A stretch of DNA of 64,000 nt, taken from NCBI GenBank assembly GCA_021432605.1, contig MU271143.1, forward strand, positions 1,869,277 through 1,933,276, given 5' to 3'. This stretch comes from Coniochaeta sp. PMI_546. Lineage: Eukaryota; Ascomycota; Sordariomycetes; Coniochaetales; Coniochaetaceae. Under the pieces are notes generated by a model. That model was not told where the DNA came from and did no database searches. It saw only the letters and a program-made list of their open reading frames with translations. The position numbers were made by a program, and so were the translations under genes. Of this stretch, positions 47,199 to 61,211 are shown piece after piece. The number at the start of each line of letters is the position of its first letter. Position 1 is the first letter of the stretch.

Positions 47199-50100
47199 AT
47201 GGACGTCGTGGCAACTCCCCAGGCTCCTCAACCGGGTCCAAATGGCGTTGCGAATACGCCTTTCGCAGCCATCGACCCTGTACGCGTCGTCGACTACCTG
47301 ACCACCCAGCTGCAGGTTACGCTCGGCGCTGCGAAACACGAACTCGACGCTCCTGGCAGCTTGCTGTCGAAAGCAAGCTATCAAGACACGATCCAGCGAT
47401 GCACCCGCTTTGCCACCGACACCCAGACAGCCCTGTACATCCAAAAAGAGCCTGCTCCCCAGAGCCAGCTAGAAAATGGTTCTGCCGAGGATGGTGCGTC
47501 TCATATCCATGGCTCTTATTATGTACGCTATCGACCAATGTGCTAACTATTATTCATCGGCAGACGTCCCATCCTACATCTACACACTCAGCCAGGACCT
47601 GTCCTCGAGTCAAGGCGCCCTCGCCTTTCTCGTCGTCCTCAAGCGACCTCAGCCGTTAGACCCCAATATCCCCATAGTGTCCCAGTTGCTTGTGTGCAAC
47701 TTACCCGGGCCAGCAAGTCTGGCCGCCACGGCGACCGAGCAAGGTCCAGTTGCCTCGCCGTATGAAATCCTCCAACTATATCTACACAGTGGTCTAGCGC
47801 CATACTTCGATGCGAGCACCAAAAGCCAGCAGATCGCCAACGGTACCCGAGGACGTGCTGATATCGATGCCAAAACGGGCATACCTGTCACCAAGAAGAG
47901 GTGGACCGAACTCGAACTGAGCTTGACGCATTTACAGCAGAATGTTGAGATTCCAGAGGTTTCCCTACATTTTCACCCTATCGTGCAGGATGCACTGGAA
48001 GAGGCTGCCTCTCGCGGAACTCGACCAACCTTGGAGATGATACCGCAGGCACTCCTGCAGGATAGCACGTTCCTCAACAACCTGCAGGCGACTGTCAACA
48101 GCTGGATCAAGTCAATCCAAGGCATAACAAAGATGACTCGTGATCCGACCACGGGCACTGCCACCCAAGAGATCAACTTCTGGCTGTCTACCGAATCTGC
48201 TTTGGAAGGAATCGAGAGTCAGCTGCGAAGCGAGGGCGTCATGCTCACCTTGGACATTCTCAAACACGCGAAACGTTTCCAGGCGACTGTCAGCTTCTCC
48301 TCAGACACAGGATTGAAGGAGCAGATGGAGAAGGTGCAGAAATACAACCAGCTCATGCGCGACTTCCCCATCGACGAGCTTCTCTCGGCAACCTCCCTCC
48401 CCAAAGTGCAGGACGCCATAGGACAGATCTTCAGCCACTTGAACAAGAAGTTGAGGATTTGTCCTTATCCCGTCAATAGGGCGCTGCCGCTAGTAGAGGC
48501 AATATCCGCAGATTTGGATGAAGTTATGCATCGGCTGCTACCCGGAAAGGAGCTTGTGGACCTGGATTACCAAGAGTTCAAGAGCATCATGCAACTCACC
48601 GATGGCATTTTCAGGGTCTGGGACGACAATGTCAAGGAGTTTACGAACGTGGCCCGCGAGGTCATGCGGCGCCGGAACGAGAAATTCATCCCCATCAAGA
48701 TCAATTCCAGGCATGGAGAGCTGCAGGCTCGCCTCAAGTATGTCGGGACATTCCGGGCTAATCACGAGCAACTCCAGCGCACCATTGTGAATGTGCTTGG
48801 GCCCAAGTCGACAGTCAACGGAGGAATCGAAGGCGACAATCCCAATGGCGTTGCTGTTGTCGAAGAAATGGGCGATGTTGATGCGGTTGAAGAAGTAAGG
48901 CAGGCGTGGGAAGCACTGAAAAATGTCGACCTCCTGGATGTGTCTCGTGAAGGAACCGAGAAATGGGTCAAAGCAGAGCACATTTACAATGACAGGACAT
49001 CCCGAGTGGAAAACTCCATCATTGCCCGACTCAGAGATCGACTAGCCACAGCGAAGAACGCCAATGAAATGTTCCGGGTTTTCTCCAAGTTCAACGCTCT
49101 TTTCGTTCGGCCGAAGATTCGAGGTGCCATTGCTGAGTACCAGACGCAGCTCATCGAGAACGTCAAGGCCGCCATAAGCGGACTCCACGAGCGGTTCAAG
49201 CAACAGTATGGCCATTCTGAGGCCCACGCCATGGCGCAGCTCCATGATCTGCCACCAGTGTCCGGCGCCATCATCTGGGCTCGGCAGATTGAGCGCCAGC
49301 TGGACGGCTACATGAAGAAAGTCGAAGATGTCTTAGGTGTCGACTGGGCTCTTCATACCGAAGGCGAGAAGCTGCAGCATGAAGGCAATCTCTTCAGGAA
49401 GAAATTAGACACGCAGCCCATCTTCCAAGCCTGGCTCCATGATGTCAACAAGAAGAACATCTCAATCTCTGGACTTCTGTTCAACATCAGCAAGATCCGA
49501 TCAGCCGGGAACGCGCTTGAGCTGGCCGTGAATTTTGATGCTCAAGTTATCGCTCTATTCAAAGAAACCCGAAACTTGGCCTGGTTGAACTATCAAATAC
49601 CTCACTCAATTACAAATGTGTCCAAGGACGCTAAGCGAGTGTATCCCTACGCTGTTAGCCTCATGGAGAGCGTGCGGACACTCTCGCAGACGAATCGCCA
49701 GATCGCTGACATGGACGAGGTAGCGGTTCTGTTAAGCGGTCACCGGAAGGAGGTCCATAGTCTCATCGCTAAAGGTCTACCCCTGAAATGGGAGTCGTTC
49801 GTAAACACATACGAGCTCCATTTCGCCAAGGCAACATATCTCGCTGGGAATAATTTCGACTACGGCGGGAAGGGAGGCGAGAGTAAGCATGTCCTTTTCG
49901 TTCGCGAATTTGCGGCGGCTGTTTCTCTTCTGCAGTCGAAGACGACCACTCTCGCCGCCATCCATACCACGATCCAGAAAGCCTTGAACGAGCTCAACAC
50001 TTGTCCTCACGAGCCGTCAGCTTTTGCATCACGACTAGAGACAATCCAAAAGGCCGTTGACCAGCTTAATCTGGAGCAATACGTGAATCTGGGCTTCTGG

Positions 50101-53100
50101 GTGGATGGTATGAACGGGCAGATCAAGTCGATCCTCCTTGCCCGGCTACGTCGCGCGATCCAGGCTTGGGTTGAGGCTTTCGAGGACGATTACCGCGAAC
50201 GTTCGGATGACCGGAAACGTGTTGTGGAAGCCGGCGACAACGCAAAGCCCGACGTTCCAGAGATGAAGAGGTTGGTTCATGAGATTACCATGCGCAACCA
50301 GGTCATCTACCTTGATCCTCCCCTTGAATACGCCCGAGCGAGCTGGTTCTTCCAGTTACAAGAGTGGATTGGCGTGATATGCAACCTAAAGAAGATTAAG
50401 GCAACCAGATATCAGATGAGCATCAGTACGACGGTGTACGACGAAGCTCGATTCAATGACCTCCCGGGCGAATGCGCCGACGAGCTTTCTCTGGTTCAGA
50501 GATCTGTCGAGAAGAAGCTCCGTGAGATCGGCACATACGTCGACAAGTGGCTGCAGTTCCAGTCTCTCTGGGATCTGCAGTCTGAACAAGTCTACACGCT
50601 CCTCGGCGACGAGCTCGCCAGGTGGCTGCAAATGCTCCAGGAAATCAGGAAGACGCGTCAGACATTTGACACGACGGAGGTCACCCGCTCATTCGGCCAT
50701 ATAACCATCGAATATGATCAGGTTCAGACCAAGGTCAATTCAAAGTACGATCAGTGGCAGCACGATATTCTCATCAAATTTGCCAGTCGACTCGGTACCA
50801 GGATGCGAGACATACACGCTGAGATCGAAAAGGCTCGTCGAGATCTAGAAAGCCAAGCAATGGCAGCCAACTCCACTGCCCAGGCTGTCCAGTTCATAAC
50901 AATCGTGCAGAGCTGCAAGCGACAAGTCAAGGCTTGGGCCCCGGAAGTTGAAACATTCAGGCAAGGTGAATCCACACTGGTCAGGCAGCGATACCAATTT
51001 CCCAACGACTGGTTACACGCAGAGCAGGTCGACGGCAGCTTCGGCCAGCTTAATGACCTATTGGCACGGAGGGCAAAGGTTGTGGAAGATCAATCGGATG
51101 CTCTGCGAGCCAAGATCATCGCGGAAGATAAGGTCGTCATGGACAAGATCTTGGAAATAGCAAGCCAGTGGGACGAAGAGAAGCCTGTCTCTGGCACCAT
51201 TGCCCCCGACGTTGCCTCTGCTACTCTCGCGTCGTTCGAGTCTAGGATCACCAAGGTGCAGGAAGAGGTCCAGTTGGTGGCCAAGGCCAAGGAGGCTCTC
51301 GATTTGCCCACCACCTCTGATAGCTCGCTTGATGTCATACTGGAGGAAGTCCAAGACTTCAAGTCCGTGTGGGCTTCTCTGTCCACCATTTGGAAGAACT
51401 TGAACGAGCTCCGAGAAATTCTCTGGAGCAGTGTCCAACCCCGCAAGATCCGAACAGCTATCGACAGTCTCATAAAGATGACCAAGGAGATGCCCAGCCG
51501 CATGAGGCAATATGCAGCCTTTGAGCACATTCAGAATATCCTCCGTCAGTATATGAAAGTGAACTCCATGCTCACGGATCTCAAATCCGAGGCTGTCCGC
51601 GACAGGCATTGGACCAAGATTTACAAGGAGATCAAGCCCGGCAAGCGTTACTCGCCAGTTGCCATGACGCTTGGTGATGTCTGGGACCTCAATCTTGTCG
51701 CCACTGAGGTGATCATCAAGGATATCATTGCGCAAGCCCAAGGAGAAATGGCGCTGGAAGAGTTTCTCAAGCAAGTTCGAGAAACCTGGACTGGTTATAA
51801 CCTCGATCTTGTCCCCTATCAGAACAAGTGTCGCTTGATCCGCGGCTGGGATGACTTGTTTGCGAAGTGCAGCGAGAACCTGAACTCGTTGCAGGCTATG
51901 AGACACTCGCCATATTATAAGGAGTTCGAGGAAGAAGCCACCTCGTGGGAAGATAAACTGAACCGTGTCCATGTCCTTTTTGACGTCTGGATCGACGTCC
52001 AACGCCAATGGGTGTACCTCGAGGGTGTCTTCACTGGGAATGCGGACATCAAACATCTGCTCCCTATCGAGTCTTCCCGCTTCCAGAACATCAACAGTGA
52101 ATTCTCTGCTGTGATGAAGAAGGTGTACAAGCAGCCATATGTCTTGGAGGTTCTGAACATTCCCAATGTCCAGAAGTCGCTCGAGCGACTTGCTGAACTC
52201 TTGAACAAGATTCAGAAGGCCCTTGGAGAATACCTTGAGAAAGAGCGTGTCTCATTCCCACGTTTCTACTTCGTCGGCGATGAAGACCTGCTGGAGATGA
52301 TTGGCAACAGCAATGACACGCTGCGTATTGCCAAACATTTCAAAAAGATGTTTGCTGGCCTTTCCGGCCTTGTCATGGACGAGGAAGCCGTCATCTCAGG
52401 CTTTACATCGAAGGAAGGAGAGGTCGTGCGTCTGAAAAAGGAGATCAACCTTGTCAAAACCCCCCGAATCAACGACTGGCTTGCTTTACTGGAGAATGGA
52501 ATGAAGTCGACTCTGGCTGAACTGCTGGCTGAGGCAGTGGAGCAATACACTCCGATATTTGGCAGCGATACGATAGACTCGAAAGCTCTGAATGACTTCA
52601 TCTCTGCTTATCCCAGCCAGATCGTTGTCTTGGCCACTCAAGCTGTGTGGACGACCGCAGTTGAAGAGTCTTTAGCCAACGGTGGAAAGACGCTACAGTC
52701 ACTCTTTGACCGAGAAGTCCAGGTCCTGCGCTTACTGGCGGCGACTGTGCTTGGAGACCTCGAGGTCTTGTTCAGGAAGAACTGCGAGCAGTTGATCACG
52801 GAGTGTGTACATCAGCGCGACGTCATCGAGAGATTGATCAAGCTCAACGCCAGTTCTCCTACCCACTACATGTGGCTACTCCAGATGCGCTATGTATACA
52901 CGCCGGAGGGAGATTATCTGCAGCGCCTGCACATCAAGATGGCAAATGCCAAGCTCAACTACGGCTTCGAGTATCTAGGTGTTCCTGAACGACTTGTCAG
53001 GACACCACTCACAGACCGATGCTTCCTAACTCTTACTCAGGCACTTTGCCAGCGGTTGGGAGGCTCGCCGTACGGCCCTGCCGGCACTGGAAAGACCGAG

Positions 53101-56100
53101 TCGGTGAAAGCTTTGGGTGTCCAGCTCGGCCGGTTCACTCTTGTCTTTTGCTGTGACGATACGTTCGACTTCCAAGCTATGGGACGCATCTTCCTCGGTA
53201 TTTGCCAGGTTGGTGCGTGGGGCTGTTTCGACGAGTTCAACCGTCTTGAGGAGAGGATCCTATCTGCTGTCTCCCAACAGATTCAGAACATTCAACTTGG
53301 TCTCAAGCAAGGTGCCGAGGATGAGAAAGCGCAGATCGAGCTTGTTGGACGACAACTTCGAGTCAATGCCAACACCGGCATCTTCATCACCATGAACCCT
53401 GGATATGCTGGTCGCTCCAACCTCCCCGACAACCTAAAGAAGCTTTTCCGAAGTGTCGCCATGTCCAAGCCAGACAAGGAGCTTATCGCCGAAGTTATGC
53501 TCTATTCTCAGGGATTCAATCAGGCGAAGCAGCTGTCCAAGCACACAGTACCATTCTTCGATCAGTGTTCTGCCAAGCTTTCAAAGCAAGCGCATTACGA
53601 TTTTGGACTCCGCGCGTTGAAGAGTGTCCTTGTCAGCTCTGGTGGTCTGAAGCGTGCGCGTCTGATCAGCAGCGATGGTGAGCTGGGCTCAGAGGAGGTT
53701 GTAGAGCCAGAGATCATTGTTCAGAGCATCAGGGAAACCATTGCGCCGAAGCTGATCAAGAGCGATGTTGAGATCATGATGGACATTGAGCAAATCTGCT
53801 TTCCTGGCATTCATTACGTACCAGCGAACCTGGCGAAACTGGAGGAAGCCATTCGGCGCTTGGCTGATGAACGGCATCTTGTTGTCAACGATACCTGGAT
53901 GACCAAGGTTCTTCAGCTGTACCAGATCCAGAAGATCCACCATGGTGTCATGATGGTCGGTAATTCAGGAACCGGAAAATCTTCTGCCTGGAGACTGCTT
54001 CTCGATGCACTGCAGCAAGTTGAAGGCGTGGAAGGTGTGTCACACGTCATCGACTCAAAGGTCATGTCAAAGGAGGCTCTCTATGGCAACCTCGACTCAA
54101 CCACTCGGGAATGGACAGACGGTCTTTTCACTAGCATTCTGCGCAAGATCGTGGACAATCTCCGTGGCGAAGACTCGAAGCGGCACTGGATCGTCTTTGA
54201 CGGCGATGTTGACCCCGAATGGGTCGAAAACCTGAACAGTGTCCTTGACGACAACAAGCTCCTGACGTTGCCCAACGGTGAGCGTCTCAACTTGCCAACG
54301 AATGTTCGTATCATGTTCGAAGTCGAGACGTTGAAATATGCAACCCTCGCCACCGTCAGTCGTTGCGGTATGGTCTGGTTCAGTGAGGACACAGTCACGC
54401 CGAGCATGATGGTTACCAATTACTTGGAAACTCTTCGCACTGTTGCCTTTGAAGATCTTGACGAAGACGCCGTTGCCATCCAGAGCTCATCGAAGGCGTT
54501 AGCTGTTCAGACTGAAGCTGCTGCTTTGCTGAAAGCACACCTTACCACGGACGACTTCATTCTTGCAGCTCTACAAGAGGCCGAAGGTTATAGCCACATC
54601 ATGGAGTTTACTGTCGCCCGGGTGCTCAACACGCTATTCTCGTTGCTGAACAAGGCCGTACGAGACATCATAGAATACAATGCTCAGCATTCGGACTTTC
54701 CTCTGGACTCCGAGCAAGTTGAGGCCTTTATCTCGAAGAAGCTTCTCTTGGCTCTGGTGTGGGCACTTACCGGCGACTGCCCACTCTTGGATCGCAAGGC
54801 ATTTGGGGACAAGCTCGCAGGACTAGCTACCTTCGGATCCCCTCCCATTGATGGCGCAAGTTCACTCATTGACTTCGACGTGTCTATCCCGAGAGCAGAG
54901 TGGACGCCCTGGCAAAACCAGGTCCCAACGATTGAGGTCAACACACATTCAGTCACCCAAACGGATGTCGTTATTCCAACCTTGGATACGGTCCGTCACG
55001 AAGATGTCCTCTATTCATGGCTCGCCGAACACAAGCCGCTGCTACTGTGCGGCCCTCCTGGTTCAGGTAAAACAATGACCTTGTTCAGTGCACTTCGTAA
55101 GCTGCCGAACATGGAAGTTGTCGGGCTCAACTTTTCCAGCGCGACTACACCAGACCTCCTTATCAAGACTTTCGAGCAGCATTGCGAATACAAGAAGACA
55201 CTTAACGGTGTTGTGCTCTCGCCAACGCAGATTGGGCGGTGGCTTGTCATCTTCTGTGATGAAATCAACCTTCCGGCGCCGGATAAGTACGGCACACAGC
55301 GAGCTATTTCCTTTCTCCGTCAGCTGGTAGAGCACAATGGGTTCTGGAGGACCTGGCACTCCGACAAGGCTTGGGTAACGCTCGATCGAATCCAGTTTGT
55401 TGGCGCCTGTAATCCGCCTACTGATGCTGGGCGTACGCCGATGGGTGCTCGATTCCTCCGTCATGCGCCGCTCGTCATGGTGGATTACCCAGGCGAACAA
55501 TCTCTACTCCAGATCTACGGGACCTTCAATTCTGCTGTACTCAAGATCATTCCCTCACTACGTGGTTATGCGGAGTCACTTACTCAAGCAATGGTTCGCT
55601 TTTATCTCGAGTCTCAACAACGGTTCACGCCCAAGATTCAGCCGCACTACGTCTACAGTCCTCGTGAGCTGACAAGGTGGGTGCGTGGCGTCTATGAAGC
55701 CATCCGCCCTCTCGAGACACTATCGGTGGAGGGCCTTATCCGCATCTGGGCTCACGAAGCTCTGCGTCTGTTCCAGGATCGTCTCGTGGCTGAAGATGAG
55801 CGCAAATGGACGGACGACGCCGTGCGCCGCATCGCCATGGAGTTCTTCCCTACAATCGACGAGCACAAGGCTCTGGGAGGCCCCATATTGTTCTCGAACT
55901 GGTTGTCGAAGCATTACATCCCTGTCGACCGGGAGCAACTGCGTGACTTTGTCAAGGCACGTCTCAAGACTTTCTGTGAGGAAGAGGTTGATGTACCTCT
56001 CATCTTGTTCAACGATGTCTTGGAGCACGTTCTGCGTATCGATCGGGTCTTCCGGCAGCCTCAAGGACACTTGATTCTCATCGGTGTCAGCGGCAGTGGC

Positions 56101-59100
56101 AAGACAACGCTATCACGATTTGTCGCTTGGATGAATGGTTTGAAGGTATTTCAGATCAAAGTCCACGGGAAGTACTCTGGCGAGGACTTCGACGAAGATC
56201 TCCGGGAAGTATTGCGCCGGTGCGGTTGCAAGGGCGAAAAGATATGCTTCATCATGGATGAGTCGAACGTCCTCGACTCCGGTTTCCTAGAACGGATGAA
56301 CACGCTGCTTGCCAATGCGGAGGTGCCTGGCCTGTTTGAAGGCGACGAATATTCGACCCTTATGACCGCGTGCAAAGAAGGTGCTCAGCGGCAAGGCCTT
56401 CTGTTGGATTCTAATGAGGAGCTGTACAAGTGGTTCACGCAGCAGATCGTCAAGAACCTTCACGTCGTCTTCACCATGAACCCGCCCGAAGACGGCCTGT
56501 CATCCAAGGCAGCCACAAGTCCCGCGCTCTTCAATCGATGCGTGCTAAACTGGTTCGGCGACTGGTCCGATCAAGCTCTCTTCCAGGTTGGCCATGAACT
56601 GACGCACTCCGTCGATCTTGATCGACCGAACTTCCAGGCCCCTGATTCAATTCCTGTGGCGTATCGCGGTCTCACCTTACCTCCTTCGCATAGAGAGACG
56701 GTCGTCAACTCTATGGTGTACATCCACTACTCGTTGCACCGGTTCAACGCTAAGTTGCTGAAACAGCAGGGCAAAGTCTCCTTCCTTACGCCTCGGCACT
56801 TCCTTGACTTCGTTGCTCAATATGTCAAGCTATACAACGAGAAACGCGACGACCTCGAGGAGCAGCAGCGCCACCTCAATGTAGGCCTGGAGAAGCTGAG
56901 AGACACGGTTGATAAGGTCCGTGATCTGCGTGTCAGTCTCGCGGAGAAGAAGGCACAGTTGGAGCAAAAGGACGCCGAGGCAAACGAGAAGCTGCAGCGC
57001 ATGGTTGCCGACCAGCGTGAGGCTGAGCAGCGTAAGAACACGTCTCTCGAGGTTCAAGCTGCGTTAGAAATCCAGGAAGCAGAAGTTGCTTCGCGCAAGA
57101 AGGTCGTGTTGGAAGATCTTGCCAAGGCCGAACCGGCTGTCGAAGAGGCAAAATTGTCAGTCAGCAGCATCAAGCGTCAACACCTCACAGAAGTTCGGTC
57201 CATGAGTTCGCCTCCGCAAGGTGTGAGGCTTGCTCTGGAATCAGTTTGCACCTTACTCGGCCACAAGGTCAGCGACTGGAAGAGCATCCAAGCTATTGTC
57301 CGACGTGATGATTTCATCGCCAGCATCGTCAACTTCGACAACGAGAGGCAGATGACGAAGAAATTGCGTGTCCAGATGCGCGATCATTTCTTGTCTAACC
57401 CGGAGTTCACATATGAGAAGGTGAATCGTGCAAGCAGAGCCTGTGGTCCTCTGGTTCAGTGGGTTGAAGCCCAGGTTACCTATGCCGAGATTCTCGATCG
57501 CGTAGGACCGCTGAGGGAAGAAGTCGCTCAGCTCGAAGAGCAGGCTCTTGAAACGAAAGCCAGCGCAAAGGCTATCGAGAACACCATTGTGGCACTCGAA
57601 GCTAGTATTGCCACCTACAAGAAGGAGTATGCGGACCTCATCAGCGAGACACAAGCTATCAAGCTTGAGATGTCCAAGGTCAAGTTCAAGGTCGACAGGA
57701 GTGTCAAGCTCCTGGACAGTCTCTCCTCTGAAAGAACTCGTTGGGAGGAGGGCAGCAAGTCCTTTGAAGTGCAGATCAGCACCCTGGTTGGTGACGTGCT
57801 GGTGGCAGCTGCTTTCTTAGCTTACAGCGGCCTCTATGACCAACAGTTCCGCAAGTCGATGATGGAAGATTGGCTGCATCAGCTGCACCTCTCTGGTATC
57901 AACTTCAAGCAACTCAACCCGATGACTGAGTATCTTTCCACAGCGGATGAACGCCTGAGCTGGCAGGAGAACTCGCTTCCGGTTGATGACCTCTGTACCG
58001 AAAACGCCATCATCCTCAAACGGTTCAATCGATATCCACTCATCATTGATCCTTCAGGAAGAGTCACGGAATTCCTGCAAAAGGAGTCGAAGGATCGTCG
58101 CCTCACCGTCACCAGCTTTTTGGATGACTCGTTTACGAAGCAGCTGGAGAGTTCACTCCGATTCGGCAATCCCATCCTCATTCAGGATGCAGAGCATCTT
58201 GACCCGATCCTCAACCACGTGCTCAACAAAGAGTACCAGAAGACTGGTGGACGTGTGCTCATCCAGCTCGGCAAACAACAGATCGACTTCTCGCCCGCAT
58301 TCAAGATCTACCTCTCCACTAGAGATCCGTCCGCGACATTTGCACCGGATATCTGCAGTCGTACTACGTTCGTCAACTTCACCGTCACACAGAGCAGTCT
58401 TCAGACACAGTCCCTTAACGAGGTGCTCAAGTCTGAACGTCCAGATGTCGACGAACGACGCTCGAACCTCATCAAGCTCCAGGGAGAATTCAAGGTTCAT
58501 CTTCGCCAGCTCGAGAAGCGCCTGCTACAAGCTCTCAACGAGTCTCGTGGCAACATCTTGGACGATGACAACGTTATCGAGACCTTGGAGACACTCAAAA
58601 CGGAAGCAGCAGAGATCTCGGCCAAGATGAGCAACACTGAAGGTGTGATGGCAGAGGTCGAAGAGATTACATTGCATTACAATGTCATTGCCAGATCCTG
58701 CAGTGCTGTCTTCGCAGTCCTCGAGCAGCTTCACTATCTCAACCACTTCTACCAGTTCTCGCTGCAATATTTCCTCGACATCTTCCACTCAGTCCTGCAT
58801 GGAAACAGCAACCTTGCGAACGAGACAAATCACAACGTTCGTCGTGATATCATTGTCAAGGACTTGTTCGTGACTGCCTTCAAGAGGACTGCTCTGGGTC
58901 TGTTACAGAAGGACCGCATCACCCTTGCGATGCTGCTCGCACAGGCGTCGCCATACAAGATGGACAAGGTTCTACTCGACGTTGTGCTGGATGATAAAGT
59001 TGTAGGGAAGGACTTGTCCAGTGACCATGACGCCAAGGATGAAGTCTTCGCTCGTGCCAGGAGGATCCCGGCTCTGAAAGACCGACTGGATCGCGTTCCT

Positions 59101-60372
59101 GCAGGCGACTGGGATAAGTTCTTGAGCGAGGAGCTAGCGGAGAACTACGTCCCTCAGATTTGGGACGAGTCTACGGATGCCAACGACCGCGCACTGCTGT
59201 CGCTTCTACTCGTCAAACTCTTCCGTCTGGACCGCTTTGTGCCCACAGCGGAGCGCTTCGTGGCCTTGGTCTTTGGAGAAGGTCTGTTTGATATCGTGGA
59301 GGATCTCAGAGGCACTGTTACCCGGATCCCCCCAACGACACCAGTTGCTCTTGTTTCCAGCCCTGGCTTCGACGCATCCTACAAAGTGGACAGCTTGGTC
59401 GAGCGTATGCAGGTCAGGTGCACAAACATCGCCATGGGCTCCAACGAAGGCCTCGCAAGCGCCGACAAGGCGATCAGCAACGCTGCGCAGACAGGATCAT
59501 GGGTCCTTATCAAGAACGTTCATCTGGCGCCTACCTGGCTACAGAGCCTCGAGAAGCGCATGGACTCGCTCAATCCACACTCAGACTTCAGACTGTTCCT
59601 CTCGATGGAGTCGAGCCCGAAGATACCGGTCAACCTGCTGCGCGCTTCCCGTGTGCTGATGTACGAGCAGCCAGCTGGTGTCAAGGCGAACATGAAAGAT
59701 TCCATGTCATCCTTGTCTACCCGCTCGACCAAGAGCCCCGTCGAGCGCGCGAGACTGTATCTCCTCCTATCCTTCCTTCACGCCGTTGTTCAGGAGCGCC
59801 TCCGATACGCACCGAATCTTGGCTGGAAGGGTTTCTGGGAGTTCAATGACGCCGATGTAGGTTCTTTTTCACCACATACGCCCCCTGTTACCGACTATGA
59901 TACTAACGATGATGCTCCATAGTACGAATGTTCCGCCTTCGTCATTGACACCTGGATCGACACAGCCGCGCAAAACCGATCCAACATCGCGCCGCAGAAT
60001 ATACCGTGGGACATGATCCGCTATCTCGTAACCGAGACCTACGGCGGCAAGATCGACGACGAAGGCGACTTCGGCATGCTCCGCCAGCTGGTCGAGAGCT
60101 TCCTGACTCCCGCGGCGTACGACATCGGCCATCGCCTCGTGCAGGGTGCGGACGGGGCCGAGGACCTGGTCGTGCCGTCCGGCACGTCGCTGAACGATTT
60201 CATGGCCTGGATCCACAAGCTGCCCGAGCGCGAGCCGCCCACGTACCTGGGGCTGCCGGCGAATGCGGAGAAGTTGCTGCTTGTTGGATTGGGCCGCAGC
60301 TTGATTGGGAATCTGAAGAAGGTGACGGATTTGCTGGATGAGGGAGAGCAGCTGATGATGGCGGAGGCTTGA
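47199..60372 (+). CDS. nudA: Cytoplasmic dynein 1 heavy chain
   Basis: Three exons (47199-47493, 47564-59856, 59923-60372) give 4345 residues, the expected length for fungal dynein heavy chains (nudA of Aspergillus, ro-1 of Neurospora). It is the minus-end-directed microtubule motor that moves nuclei, endosomes and the spindle in hyphae. The N-terminal tail and linker cover about residues 1-1900. Four intact Walker A motifs mark AAA1-AAA4: GPAGTGKT (about 1935), GNSGTGKS (about 2230), GPPGSGKT (about 2595) and GVSGSGKT (about 2938). A coiled-coil stalk begins near 3184 ([16 protein letters not shown]). The microtubule-binding tip is near 3300-3420, and the returning helix, AAA5-AAA6 and the C-terminal domain follow. 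AAA1 Walker B reads CFDEFNRLE. Introns are 70 and 66 nt; the middle exon is 12.3 kb uninterrupted. No frameshift or missing motor element was seen. Confidence 0.98.
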
Positions 60373-61211
60373 ACGCGACCGTCCGTGGTGGAAATGTGAA
60401 GGATGTGGTGTTCTGTCTTTCTAATTCCTTCTCGTTCGGTTTTATAGACCAGGAGTGTCTCTATACCCATATGGCCTCGTGACTCCAGGGAGGATGGCGC
60501 CCAGGTACACAGGTGGTTGGCTGTCTGTGCTTCTATCACTGATACCCCTATTTTCAGATTGTTTTGTTCTTTCTGTCTTTTATATCAAAACTTGTTCAAG
60601 CTGCTGTATGAATCAAATTGCACAAACTTTCCATAAGACGTATCATAACTGTCCTACAGCACAAATTACACGAAAACTGAGTCATTTGTGCGGCTCCCTT
60701 GTAGGGAGCGGCGCATTAATGTGTAGCTAGATATCTTCACCTGGACGTGTCTTGTCTTCGAATTCTGAGCTTAGGTGGGGGGAAATAGTCCCCCCCACGG
60801 GTACCGCAGTGACGTCACGCCTGGTCCCTTGATGGTCCGAAAATCCATATGCATTATTTTTGGTATCTCAGTCACGAAACGCAGATGCAACCACACTCTC
60901 TTGACCTATGAATTGCACTCTCAAAATCACAACATAAACACCACTCGACACAATTTTGTTTCTTCTCAAACAAGGGAACCAGAAAGATGCTGCCGCAAAA
61001 AGAGAAAAAGACCTCGCCGAGGGTAACCGATATTAAGCGATGCAGTTGGAAAGCAGACGTTCAAAAGGCTAGACATTAGGAAGGCTTGGTTTCAGCAGAC
61101 TTGAGTGGAGAGGACTCGGGGGATATACACCCGTCGGACCTGACGAGTCGCGGGGTTTTTCGGAGCTCCGTGGTTGGCATGTAAGGAGGGGCTCGCCGCT
61201 CAGCACGGAGC
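60373..61211. other. Convergent intergenic region
   Basis: This region lies between the stop codons of the dynein gene and the DUF1774 gene and should hold both 3' UTRs. It contains a perfect short hairpin at 60693-60709 (GCTCCCT, TGT, AGGGAGC), but I see no coding sequence. Confidence 0.6.
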
